The translations under genes and the position numbers were made by a program. Positions 1 through 12,900 of a stretch of DNA of 64,000 nucleotides are shown piece after piece (the stretch's first letter is position 1; every line of letters starts with the position of its first letter). This DNA is from Bolinopsis microptera. Lineage: Eukaryota > Ctenophora > Tentaculata > Lobata > Bolinopsidae. The notes under the pieces were generated by a model. The model worked only from the letters and a program-made list of their open reading frames with translations. It was not told where the DNA came from and did no database searches. Location of the stretch: assembly GCF_026151205.1 (NCBI RefSeq), contig NC_087075.1, forward strand, positions 1,543,911-1,607,910, written 5' to 3'.

Positions 1-96
1 GGAGCTGCTGTTGGTGTGTATGCCACAAGTCTCATGAGTTCCTGAGACTCACCATAAAGCTCACTCAACCTTTGTTCAAATACCACCAACATTCAC

Positions 97-1472
97 ATGA
101 TCACGTGGTGTGATCACGAGGTGTGATAACGAGGTGTGATAACGAGGTGTGATCACGAGGTGTGATGACGAGGTGTGATCACGTGGTGTGATCACGTGGT
201 GTAATCATGTGGTGTGATCACGTGGTGTGATCACGTGGTGTAATCATGTGGTGTGATCACGAGGTGTGATCACGAGGTGTGATCACGAGGTGTGATCACG
301 AGGTGTTATGACGTGGTGTGATGACATGGTGTGATCATGTGGTGTGATCACGTGGTGTGATCACGTGGTGTGATCACGTGGTGTGATCACGTGGTGTGAT
401 CACGAGGTGTGATCACGAGGTGTGATGACATGGTGTGATGACGAGGTGTGAACTGTGATCATGTGGTGTGATCACATGGTGTGATCACGAGGTGTGATGA
501 CGTGGTGTGATCACGAGGTGTGATCACGAGGTGTGATCACGAGGTGTGATCACGTGGTGTGATCACGTGGTGTGATCACGAGGTGTGATCACGAGGTGTG
601 ATCACGTGGTGTGATCACGTGGTGTGATCACGAGGTGTGATCACGAGGTGTGATCACGAGGTGTGATCACGATGTGTGATCACGAGGTGTGATGACGTGT
701 TGTGATGACGTGGTGTGATCACGAGGTGTGATCACGAGGTGTGATCACGCGGTGTGATCACGAGGTGTGATCACGAGGTGTGATCACGAGGTGTGATGAC
801 ATGGTGTGATCATGTGGTGTGATCACGTGGTGTGATCACGTGGTGTGATGACTTGGTGTGATCACGAGGTGTGATCACGAGGTGTGATCACGAGGTGTTA
901 TGACGTGGTGTGATGACATGGTGTGATCATGTGGTGTGATCGCGTGGTGTGATCATGTGGTGTGATCACGAGATGTGATCACGAGGTGTGATCATGTGGT
1001 GTGATGACGTGTTGTGATGACGTGGTGTGATCATGTGGTGTGATGACGTGGTGTGATGACGAGGTGTGATCACGATGTGTGATCACGTGGTATGATCACG
1101 AGGTGTGATCACGAGGTGTGATCACGAGGTGTGATCACGATGTGTGATCACGAGGTGTGATGATGTGTTGTGATGACGTGGTGTGATCACGAGGTGTGAT
1201 GACGTGGTGTGATGACGTGGTGTGATCACGATGTGTGATCACGAGGTGTGATGACGTGTTGTGATGACGTGGTGTGATCATGTGGTGTGATGACGTGGTG
1301 TGATGACGAGGTGTGATCACGATGTGTGATGACGAGGTGTGATCACGAGGTGTGATGACGATGTGTGATCACGAGGTGTGATGACGTGTTGTGATGACGT
1401 GGTGTGATGACGTGGTGTGATCACGAGGTGTGATCACGATGTGTGATGACGAGGTGTGATGAGGTGGTATCA
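97..1472. repeat. 13-bp satellite, about 105 copies
   Basis: Degenerate tandem array of the unit GTGTGATCACGAG. Variants GTGG for GAGG and TGATGACG for TGATCACG are intermixed in blocks, as expected from higher-order duplication. The common form carries the palindrome TGATCA, and the GTGG variant creates CACGTG. Open frames across it (His/Thr/Ser-rich peptides) are a by-product of the repeat, not genes. Confidence 0.95.
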
Positions 1473-2679
1473 CGTGTGATCACATGCGTACCACGTGGTA
1501 TCCGGTAACTGTAGTTACAGTCACTTTAGTTGAAAATATTCGGGGCGGGTCAATTAGTTGCTCCAGTAACCTTAAAATACTTGTCTTGAGTGCTCTCTAT
1601 CACGCGCACATTGCACATGTCTCCATGAGTAGACACTAGACATTGTGGTATTTGAAGTGTAATGCTGCATAGAGTGCTTAAATGTATTTACACAGTACGG
1701 TACCGTCATTAATACTCATAACAGTAATATTAAGAGGACATATAGTTATTATGAAATGGAATTATCTGCAATTGTACTAATTTAAAAATGATGACGCGTT
1801 TTGTTAATCTCTACTATAATTCAAAAGATTCTTTCTGATGTACGACCGCCCACGTGCAAATCAGACGAGAAATAGGAATTTAGGTAACAACCAAAAGGTT
1901 CCATAGCAACGGTGTTTTAATGCACACATGCACGTGCAAAGATTGTTTTAACGTCATTTTGATCGGTTTTGTGGTAATTACGTTGTGTTTAAAGTGTTTT
2001 ATATTTAAATCGGCTGTATCTTCGGTTGAGATGGATATTTTTTGATGCGATTAAAACTTTCTTTCAAAGAATACTACTAGCTTCGTCCCTGTTACCACGG
2101 GCTTTCTAGTCATAAATAATTCATAACCTCAATTAAAAAATCACTGGAAACGTTTTGCGCAGGCACCCCCATCAAACTTAACCTGCTGTGCGATTCGTGA
2201 ACTAGATAATATGGAGAATGCGCTTCCATATCAAAATAAACAAGTTGAAGAATAATAAGAAATCAAATAATAAGAAATCGAATAATAAGAAATCGAATCA
2301 TAAGAAATCGAGTGATTCATATCATTTATCAGTAATACTGATAGCACTATGCTTTGCTGGGACAATTAACATAAGAAATTAAGCTCGTATAAAATTGTAC
2401 GTGTTTGCAAATAAACAGAACATTATTATTACAGAACGCACTGATGTATATTGCCATTGGACAATGGTAAATGGACCAACGAACCGTTTTCCTTTCTAAT
2501 AAGTTTTTAGATATTTATAAATGAATATACATCATTATTAATTAATATAATATAATACAATTTTACCAGTAACTTTTTCAAAGCTGTTTGCTCTATTATC
2601 TATGATATTTTAAAGTTCTGTCTTGAATGCGAATGGTTGATCAATGATCATTTGAGGTTGAATCTTTGATACATACATA
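1473..2679. other. Non-coding, no gene recognised
   Basis: AT-rich sequence between the satellite and the anoctamin upstream region. It contains only a short run of AATAATAAGAAATCG-type units near 2245-2310. No convincing coding or RNA gene was seen. Confidence 0.6.
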
Positions 2680-2802
2680 ATGGAACCGGTCTTGTCGAAT
2701 TTTACGATTTGCAATCATACTTATGAATACTTCCACTCTGCTTTCCCCATTACTGATTATGTTGCAGCGCACAACAGGATTCCACTTATACAAACCAAAA
2801 AG
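2680..2802 (+). CDS. Possible orphan or alternative first exon (41 codons)
   Basis: An ATG-initiated open stretch of exactly 41 codons ends at a strong donor (AAG|gtaagg) in phase 0. The peptide begins MEPVLSNFTICNHTYEYF and has no family resemblance that I recognise. It lies 1 kb upstream of the anoctamin start on the same strand. Phase 0 matches the exit phase of anoctamin exons 1 and 2, so it could be an alternative 5' exon of that gene. It could equally belong to another gene or be chance. Only the open frame and the donor are seen directly. Confidence 0.25.
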
Positions 2803-2995
2803 GTAAGGTTTCGTCTGGTTTCTTCAAGAGGTTATCTTTTGCTTTGGTTTACTCACAGAGTTGTACTGGTTTTTTAATTCAAAACGTATGTATGCTCCTG
2901 TAAGAATATTTCAACAACAGTGCATATTAGTTAGGGTATGAGGGTATCATGTATCTTAACAAAGGCAATGATGGTTCTAATGAAATTTATCATGG

Positions 2996-3551
2996 CTCCA
3001 TGGCAACCTTTCTGCTCCATGGCAACCTGTCTGCTCCATGGCAACCTGTCTGCTCCATGGCAACCTGTCTGCTCCATGGCAACCTGTCTGCTCCATGGCA
3101 ACCTGTCTGCTCCATGGCAACCTGTCTGCTCCATGGCAACCTGTCTGCTCCATGGCAACCTGTCTGCTCCATGGCAACCTGTCTGCTCCATGACAACCCA
3201 TCTGCTCCATGACAACCCATCTGCTCCGTGACAACCTATCTGCTCCATGACAACCTATCTGCTCCATGACAACCTATCTGCTCCATGACAACCTATCTGC
3301 TCCATGACAACCTATCTGCTCCATGACAACCTATCTGCTCCATGACAACCTTTCTGCTCCATGACAACCTATCCACTCCATGACAACCTATCTGCTCCAT
3401 GACAACCTATCTGCTCCATGACAACCTATCTGCTCCATGACAACCTATCTGCTCCATGACAACCTTTCTGCTCCATGACAACCTATCTGCTCCATGACAA
3501 CCTATCTGCTCCATGACAACCTATCTGCTCCATGACAACCTATCTGCTCCA
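2996..3551. repeat. 19-bp minisatellite, about 29 copies
   Basis: Tandem unit CTGCTCCATGGCAACCTGT, drifting to CTGCTCCATGACAACCTAT in the distal two thirds. It lies 265 bp upstream of the anoctamin start codon, so it would be in the promoter or 5' UTR region. The open frames through it on both strands are repeat artefacts. Confidence 0.95.
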
Positions 3552-3815
3552 GTTGTCTCAATAGAGTGCAGATGCTACGTGGGTTACTTCCTGTTGCAGA
3601 CCGTCGCCAAGTACGGTAATTCAAACGCTCGCTTCTTGTACTGTAAATACGTGTAAACTCAGGAGTTGCAATGTTGATCTGTTATCGTTGAGTCTATCCT
3701 ACAATATTTGGTTGATTGTTGGGCCACTCCTCACCAGTGTAGTTTCTTAGCGACGGCTGTTTCTAGGTGTGATATTGATAAGTTTTGAAGACACTGCTGA
3801 GTGTAAAGTGAGAAG

Positions 3816-3917
3816 ATGTCAGATGCTGACGTGTTCAACTTTGAAGGTGGTATCCAGCTAGAAGAAGGAGAAGATACTGGTCATTTAGCTGGCTTCACTC
3901 CTCCACCTTCTCATGAT
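3816..3917 (+). CDS. Anoctamin exon 1 (start codon)
   Basis: The start ATG lies in the context GAAGATGTC, with an in-frame TAA four codons upstream (3804-3806). It encodes 34 acidic, presumably cytosolic residues (MSDADVFNFEGG...PPPSHD) and ends at the donor GAT|gtaaga in phase 0. The N-terminus of anoctamins is poorly conserved, so this exon rests on frame and splice signal rather than homology. Confidence 0.6.
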
Positions 3918-6900
3918 GTAAGATTGTTTCTATAGTAACCATCACGAACACTTCATTAGTTATTAGTCTCATCTTGTGGTCAGACTTTCAAATCTCAACT
4001 ACCATGGGTATTTCAAATATCACGTATATCGGAAACACACTATATTGCCGTAATTCTTCACAGACCTAGAGGTATTTGTGAATTAGGCCACGAATTTGAT
4101 CTAACCCAGGAAAAAAATAATGTTCACAACAGAAGTACTAGTTCCCGCGTGCATCCAGTCATATAATGATAAATTCTAAATATCATAATAGGGATAATGG
4201 AACACGCGAATAATTAACTCTCTGTCATGATTGTATTCTAAAGGTATATTCGATAGGTATGCAGTCTCCACCGCAGTGTATTATGTACCTAAATGTACTG
4301 ACATTGTCCGGAGAAGAAGCCGCGCAGGAATTACTGTTTTTGGATCAAGCTATAATCCTATCATGGTCACATTTCAACATTTCACCGCGCACCATTGATC
4401 GTATTCTTTATACTTCACGTCACCATCCAATACCATCATAATATGTTTATTATTTTTCTTATTTCCTTATTTCTATAAGAGAAATAATAGTAATAAGAGA
4501 AATAAGAGAAATAAGAGAAATAATAGAAATAAGAGAAATAAGAGAAATAAGAGAAATAATAGAAATAATAGAAATAAGAGAAATAAGAGAAATAAGAGAA
4601 ATAAGAGAAATAAGAGAAATAAGAGAAATAAGAGAAATAAGAGAAATAAGAGAAATAAGAGAAATAAGAGAAATAAGAGAAATAAGAGAAATAAGAGAAA
4701 TAAGAGAAATAAGAGAAATAAGAGAAATAAGAGAATAAGAGAAATAAGAGAAATAAGAGAAATAAGAGAAATAAGAGAAATAAGAGAAATAAGAGAAATA
4801 AGAGAAATAAGAGAAATAAGAGAAATAAGAGAAATAAGAGAAATAAGAGAAATAAGAGAAATAAGAGAAATAAGAGAAATAAGAGAAATAAGAGAAATAA
4901 GAGAAATAAGAGAAATAAGTGAAATAAGTGAAATAAGAGAAATAAGAGAAATAAGAGAAATAAGAGAAATAAGAGAAATAAGAGAAATAAGAGAAATAAG
5001 AGAAATAAGAGAAATAAGAGAAATAAGAGAAATAAGAGAAATAAGAGAAATAAGTGAAATAAGTGAAATAAGTGAAATAAGAGAAATAAGTGAAATAAGT
5101 GAAATAAGTGAAATAATTGAAATAAGTGAAATAAGTGAAATAAGAGAAATAAGATAAAACCTGAGAGAAGCTTGCTCCACCAGCTAATAAAGCTAGTTTT
5201 AAAAGTGTTATTACTTGTTAAGTTATTCACTCCACAATCGCGCAATCCGAACTTTGCCGGCAAAATTTTCGTGTCTGTAAAACTGATAATATTGATTTTG
5301 TGAGTTTAATAAAGTATATTGAAATTACTGATCGGTAATTTACATTATATTTTTCATAATTAAGAGATTTATTTACGTTTGCTAACCTGCAAATATTTTT
5401 CAGGAGCAAGAACCAGCATCAGCGGTAAGTGCGGTGTAAGAAGCGGGGGGGGGGGGGGGGGGATCTGCGGTAAGTGCGGTGTAAGAAGCAGGGGGGGGTA
5501 AACAAATAATGATACCAACAAATTTTCATTAATGAATATTCGCTATACATCGTATATAATATATCCAATAATTGCACACATACACTATATTTTTCTATCA
5601 TTTTTCCTCATAGTAAAAGTGCCATGGTGGGACTAACAAGGGGGCGAATAATCATTTAACATTAACAAGCTTTATTTTGTTAATTCTTTTGATTGTTTGT
5701 GGGATGTTTCTTACTGCATACTACCTTAACTCAGGGACAAAAGGAAATCGCGGCATGTACGGGATCGCGATTTTTCTCATTCTTTGCGACAAATTTGATG
5801 TATAATAGTCTTACGTATAGTCTGTCAAAAATCGCGGTATCGCGATTTTTGGGCAAAATAATCGCGATTTTCTTTTGTCCCTGCCTTAACTTGACCTATG
5901 CTATACTACATATATCTCTTTAATACTAGCCTTTATCTATTTACACTACCTATATCTTTATTACTATTAGGTAGGTTCCTAATCTTTATCTAAAGTCCTA
6001 GTGTTCCAGTTTGTTGTTGGCACAATCAATACAGCGCACACTTACCACAATATGAGGAAAGCTAATCACAGTACACCAATCTAAATTTAATTCCAGTTTT
6101 ATACAATTTATTTATCCACAATACCTTGCGGTTACCAGCTGTCCATCTGGCTCCATGTGCGGCCCCACGTGTCTCAGTCACGTGTATCACATGTGACCGA
6201 GACGAGGAGCTTCTCACGGTTACACGCACTACACAGTCCGCACGGAGAGTACGCATCTCCGGTTGTGCACTAACGACCCCCTGGGTATCCACCCTGTTAT
6301 TTGGAGCTGATCATTAAGACACATTCCATTGTAGCATTGTGTATATTATCCAGTTCTCAGAAGCAGTCTGTTATCTAATCCTTGTAGTATTTGAGTACCA
6401 CACTTCATGTGGAGTGTCAGGATACACACTTGTAGAGTTACAGAGCAATCCAGTGTAGTGTTTTCAGTACAGTGTTCTCAGTATGTGTACTGAAAACACT
6501 GTAACTATATTTACTTACCCATAGTGGAGATCTCTAGTGGAGATCTCTAGTGGATAAAGCTCCTCATGAAAGTCGTGATCTTCACTAGCTCCTCATGGTG
6601 TATCCACTCGAAACGCTAAGAACTTTGAACAAACTTTACAAAACGTATTTCTCACCGTAGAATTGATTAAAAGTGATCCAGTAATGATTGAATCGATTTT
6701 TATTTGTATTTTGATTGGCTGAACTTATTGACAATTTCTAAAAAACCGCCATTTCGCAATCGGTGCACTATAGTTTTAAGTACAGCATAATCATATAATA
6801 TATATACATAATATTAAGTTATAGTGGCCAGTATCTTACTTTGAATTAGTGAAGAATTATTAGTGGAGAATTACTGTAGTTTTGTTGCTTTGTTTTTTCT

Positions 6901-9900
6901 GGAATTTTATTGTTTTGACCCGTCATCCGATGCTGCTTTTTCGATAGAATTTTGCAAATTTTGTGTGCTCTTTGCTTTTCATAAAGGTCGTTGGTTTATC
7001 TTTTTCCCATTCTAGATTTCAAGAAGCAAGAGAGTGCTTCATGGTTGATCTCAAGGTCATGATGAATTAAGCATCAGAATCATCACTAAAAACCATGAGT
7101 GCCATAGGGACACCGCAACAAATAGTTCCTAATGATTCGGAATATCCACGAGTCCTAGCCAAAAAGGTTTCAGTTGGCTGTTGCCAAAAACTGTTTGGAA
7201 ATGAGTCTGTAAGTATATTGAAATGTTTGGAAATGAGCCTGTAAGTATATTGAAATGTTTGGAAATGAGCCTGTAAGTATATTGAAATGTTCGGAAATGA
7301 GCCTGTAAGTATATTGAAATGTTTGGAAATGAGCCTGTAAGTATATTGAAATGTTTGGAAATGAGCTTGTAAGTATATTGAGCTTAATCTCAGGTTAATT
7401 TGACATTGAATGTTAAACAAAAGTAACATCTATTACTATATTCTAATCTAGAATAGAATTATGGAACATTTGCAGACGGTACAATGTCTTTGTTCAACAC
7501 GGTCACCCCTTTTCACACATCTCTTTTCTTCTGCACTCGCACGAGCGTGACTATCAGAGCATCGGGCGTGACTCGGAGAATTCCTACTAAAATCCCGTAT
7601 CTCACATCCTTCATCGGATTTGGTTTAATTAATGATATGAATGCTATACTACTGGATCCGCGGGCTGGGCGAATACAAAACATTAATTAACAGCACCGGA
7701 GTGACCATTGTATGGTGTCTACTGTCTAAACACGCTGCATCCACTGTTGTATGTCTCACACCTTACACAGGTCTCCGCTTTCCTTTGTTACGTCTTGCTC
7801 TGCATGTTCTTACGAAATAGTTTCTGTGGTTGCTTTAAAATAGTTTCTGTGGAACCTAGTAGAGGCTACACACTCTAGGTAGTGATGTAAGGGAGACCTC
7901 TCCTCGTCACGTCCAGCTAATGAAAGAAAGATTGTCTTCCTTTAATAATGACTCAGCGTACTTGTTACTGCACGATGTAAATGCTAGTTCGGACTATGGT
8001 TCCACAGGCAATAGTGCTCCCTCAGTCACAGTCAGCTACCCAGTTGATGAGGATGATACTTTGAGTGATTCTAATAGTTATTCAAAAAAGGTACTCAGAT
8101 TTACACTTTCCTGGTCGTTCCTTGAACTTGAAGCCTATTTCAATATTTTTATAACACCATAGATTGCATTTATCATTATGTCCAAGTCTCATCTTGTCTA
8201 GACGATTGGTAGCACATACTGAGCGACATATTTTATATTATGTTAAGTTCAATGATAAAATACCCCGATTACACCCAATGAACCGAGTTATTCTAGAGGG
8301 TCCAATGTTGGACCTTGAGGGACCCCGTGGTGAATGGTAATACTTGCTGCTTGTATTGCCACACTACATATTATATTGCATATTATACAACATATTACTG
8401 TGGTCATACTACATATTATACTACATATTATATTACATATTATACTACATATTATACTATATATTAATTACATATTATACTACATATTATACTACATATT
8501 ATACTACATATTACTGTGGTTATTCTACATATTATATTACATATTACTGTGGGTGTACTACATAGTAGTATTATACTACATATTACTGTGGTTATACTAC
8601 ATATTATACTACAACTGTGGTTATACTACACTAAACTACATCCTCGTTTATTTCCATCGAGAATCGCCTAAAGTAAAGTAATACTACATACAGTGTTATA
8701 CTACATAGTAGTATTATACTACATATTACTGTGGTTATATTATATGTTCTACTACTGTGGGTAATGAAATTGTTCTTCAGGAGGACTACGATTACTCCCT
8801 TCACTACTTCCGAGCTGATCCAGATAAACGGATAGGTATATTGATTTAACATAACCAATAAACATACTTGCTTATTGCTGCTATCTTAGAAAATCATGGG
8901 AAGGTCCTTCTTGAACGATAATACGAACGTTTAAACTAGAACCATATCTGCCTTAAAGATTGGAATATACATTGGTTGGCAACCTTTTGGAAAATGCTTG
9001 AATCTAACAATGATATATCTCAGACTTTGTTCTCTCATATAGAGAAGTGATAGAGGATCTAGAAGAATGCGGAGAGAAAACTCCCATCCAGAAGACGGGA
9101 AAAGAACTTGACGCTAAGAAGAAAAGGAGGATCTTTGAAGAAAACCTTGAGAGGAAGGGACTTTCTATTGAACGCGTTAGTAACACTGACGTCACAGTGA
9201 CAGAATTATTGCACTGGAATCTCTTTTATAGTAGCTCTAATACCTTAATTCGTATTACACTGGCTCCATATCGAGAAATGTTTAATTTTTACATGTTACT
9301 ATACATGTTACTATACATGTTACTATACATGTTACTATACAAGTTACTATACATGTTACTATACATGTTACTATACATGTTACTATACATGTTACTATAC
9401 ATGTTACTATACATGTTACTATACATGTTACTATACATGTTACTATACATGTTACTATACATGTTATAGTTATAACAATCTTTATCAGGAAACATATGAC
9501 AAGAATGAGGGTTCGGACATTAAGAGGATTGTTTACGTGAAGGTTCACGCAACCAAGCAGTGCCTTTTCGAGTATGCAGAACATCTGCAAGTCAAGAAGC
9601 TGCTAAAGGTTTGTAAATACGCCATCCCTTGTTCTCTTTATATGTTCTTTAATCTTTATGTGTTCTTCATAATAATATGTTCTTTATGGGTGATTGATGT
9701 GTTCTTTAAGTAACTCGGTATGCTGTTCGGTGTTCAACTACAATTTTGCTGATAAGTCTTTTGAATAATCTATCCCCTGTCCGTATATTCCGTGCTGCTC
9801 ATTTCAAGTTAATACTAATAAATTGAGGTTATGAACAGAATGGCAGTAAAACCCCACGAGTGAGTACAGATAATCGCTTCACTTACTGTTCAGGCTGTTT

Positions 9901-12900
9901 TGCTTTGCATCCCGACATTATGGCAAAAATCAAAGTCGGAGCTTATTTTGATTCGGTTTTAATTTGCAACTCTACACTCTACAACGTGGTCAAGCTTGAA
10001 ACTGAGATTTCCTGGATGAGAAAAACAATGTATTATAGTTGTGTTAAATAGCATTACATAGTGAGAGGCCTTAAGGTGACCTCGTCTAAAATAATATGAA
10101 ATTGACGAGTGACGGGTTGTTAACTTCAGATAGATCCTATGAAGATATTTAGAGATGAGTATAAGGAGGAGAGGAGTTGGTTTGATTGGAAGCTCTTCTC
10201 ATCTCTACACAGGTACTAACACTAGATACAGTGTACTAACAGTGTTATCTAGCTATTCTCATCTCTACACAGGTACTAACACTAGATACAGTGTACTAAC
10301 AGTGTTATCTAGCTATTCTCATCTCTACACAGGTACTAACAGTGTTATCTAGGTACTAACACTAGATACAGTGGCGTAACGAAGGGCCCCGCTGACCCCG
10401 TTAACAGTAGCTAACATTCATTATGTCACAAGAATTAATTAGGAGAACCTCAAATTACTGGTAGTTTACTGGATACCATTACTGGTAATTTCCGTAAATC
10501 GTACGAACCTTATCAAGCGAACTATTGCAGGGGTGAAAAGTTTTACAAAGATGAGATATGGGATGAAATGAAGAATCACAAGATCAGTGCAAGATTCGCT
10601 CAAAACAAAGCTGAAAGGTTAGTTTTAATTTTACACAAAATGCAAATTTCTGATGCAAACCCTTCATTCGCTCTGATAGTCTATTCAGTTTTAATCAGTA
10701 ATAATTGGTATTAATAAGCAATAGTCTGCTTCTTATTCTCAGCGGACTAATTTGTTGTAGAATCCGTGCTTTCAGTGTTTACTATGTTGTCTGAAGGTTT
10801 ACACAATACTGTAAAACAATAAAATGGGCTTACTTACATTCATCTGTAGAAATACATGTTACAATTTTGCTTTCTAGGAAATTGCTCTCTGGGATGTTAG
10901 TGGAAAATCCTAGTAACAATAAGAACTAAAATTTGGTTTTTGTATGATTGAGAAACCATAAAAATCAAGCAAGTAAAAATAAAGTACCTTCGTAACGTTA
11001 ACACTGTGTTCCCTGTGTGACAAATGAAGGGAAGTCAATGTGACGTCATAGTGACGTCACTGTTTCTGTCACCGTGACGTCACTGCAAAATAACCTTAAC
11101 ACTGTCTGAAGGTTCATAAACCACGACGAGCCGGGATTCTTTACCACGGGGGAGAGGTCTTACATCGTCTCCTACATTCTAGAAGAGACTCCTTTTACAG
11201 AAGAGAATAAATCCGGTCAGAAAGATAACGTCGGTGAGTGCAACTAAAAAAGAAACAAATTTATAACTCTCTAACTCTCTGTATATAGTACAGACAAATG
11301 CGATTTTTATTTTCAAATGGAATTTTGAAATTTTGAAATTGTGGATTATTTTATCCAAATTCCTTTTACATAAATATTATAATGTAAATACTAATATAAA
11401 TAATAATGCAGGTATAGAGTATCTGCTGCAAGATGATGTTTATTCCGCCTGGTATCCTCTCCATGATGTGAGTGTTTAGTATTATTACGCTATACTGCTT
11501 ATCATACACCCTCATTGGTTATATGCGTACAATGATGTTAATCGTTGTGTTAGCGCTTAATTGTATTCAAAGAATGAAAGTATTAACTAATGTTCTGTAC
11601 AGCAAGCTGGTCTCAAGTCCAGACACCATCATTGTTCTAGTCTTGACGTAAACTGTTGAATATTGTTCAACTGCTGAATATTGTTCAACTGCTGAATATT
11701 GTTCAGCTGCTGAATATTGTTCAACTGCTGAATATTGTTCAGCTGCTGAATATTGTTCAACTGCTGAATATTGTTCAACTGCTGAATATTATTCAACTGC
11801 TGAATATTGTTCAACTGCTGAATATTGCTCAACTGCTGAATATTGTTCAACTGCTGAATATTGTTCAACTGCTGAATATTGTTCAACTGCTGAATATTGT
11901 TCAACTGCTGAATATTGTTCAACTGCTGAATATTGTTCAACTGCTGAATATTGTCCAACTGCTGAATATTGTTCAACTGCTGAATATTGTTCAGCTGCTA
12001 AATATTGTTCAACTGCTGAATATTGTTCAACTGCTGAATATTGTTCAACTGCTGAATATTGTTCAACTGCTGAATATTGTTCAACTGCTGAATATTGTTT
12101 AACTGCTGACTATTGTTCAACTGCTGAATATTGTTCAACTGCTGAATATTGTTCAACTGCTGAATATTATTCAGTATAAAAACTGCACTCCATTAACAAT
12201 ATTTAACTAAAGTTCCGTCCCAGGGACCTTATGAGTTGCCCAATGTGGAAGATCGGCCCGAGGATGAGAAAGTATTCCTTAACGACAGACAGGTAAAAAC
12301 ACATTACTATGGTTACACAGTTACTATAGTTACTATAAACACAGTGAATTAACATTATTATAGTAATGATAAACACATTAGTAGTACTACTACTACTATA
12401 TATTGGTAACACAGCTAATTGAGATGTTAACTGCAGGTTCTGAGCATGTTCTGGTCGGATTGGGGGAGATGGTACAAGTACCAGCCTCTCAACAGAGTCA
12501 GAATCTACTTCGGAGATACTGTCGCCATGTACTTCGCCTGGCTCGGTACGTTATAGAGTGTAGAGTGTAGAGTGTAGAGTGTAGAGTGTAGAGTGTAGAG
12601 TGTAGAGTGTAGAGTGTAGAGTGTAGAGTGTAGAGTGTAGAGTGTAGAGTGTAGAGTGTAGAGTGTAGAGTGTAGAGTGTAGAGTGTAGAGTGTAGAGTG
12701 TAGAGTGTAGAGTGTAGAGTGTAGAGTGTAGAGTGTAGAGTGTAGAGTGTAGAGTGTAGAGTGTAGAGTGTAGAGTGTAGAGTGTAGAGTGTAGAGTGTA
12801 GAGTGTAGAGTGTAGAGTGTAGAGTGTAGAGTGTAGAGTGTAGAGTGTAGAGTGTAGAGTGTAGAGTGTAGAGTGTAGAGTGTAGAGTGTAGAGTGTAGA

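Noticed and set aside
4436-5263. Minus-strand Leu/Phe and Leu/Ile/Ser frames that mimic membrane proteins
   Set aside because: They come from the 9-bp AATAAGAGA repeat and continue only as far as the repeat.
7016-7095. Coding exon beginning at the strong acceptor near 7016
   Set aside because: All three frames from that acceptor meet a stop before the donor at 7209. At best it is 5' UTR of the candidate exon at 7095.
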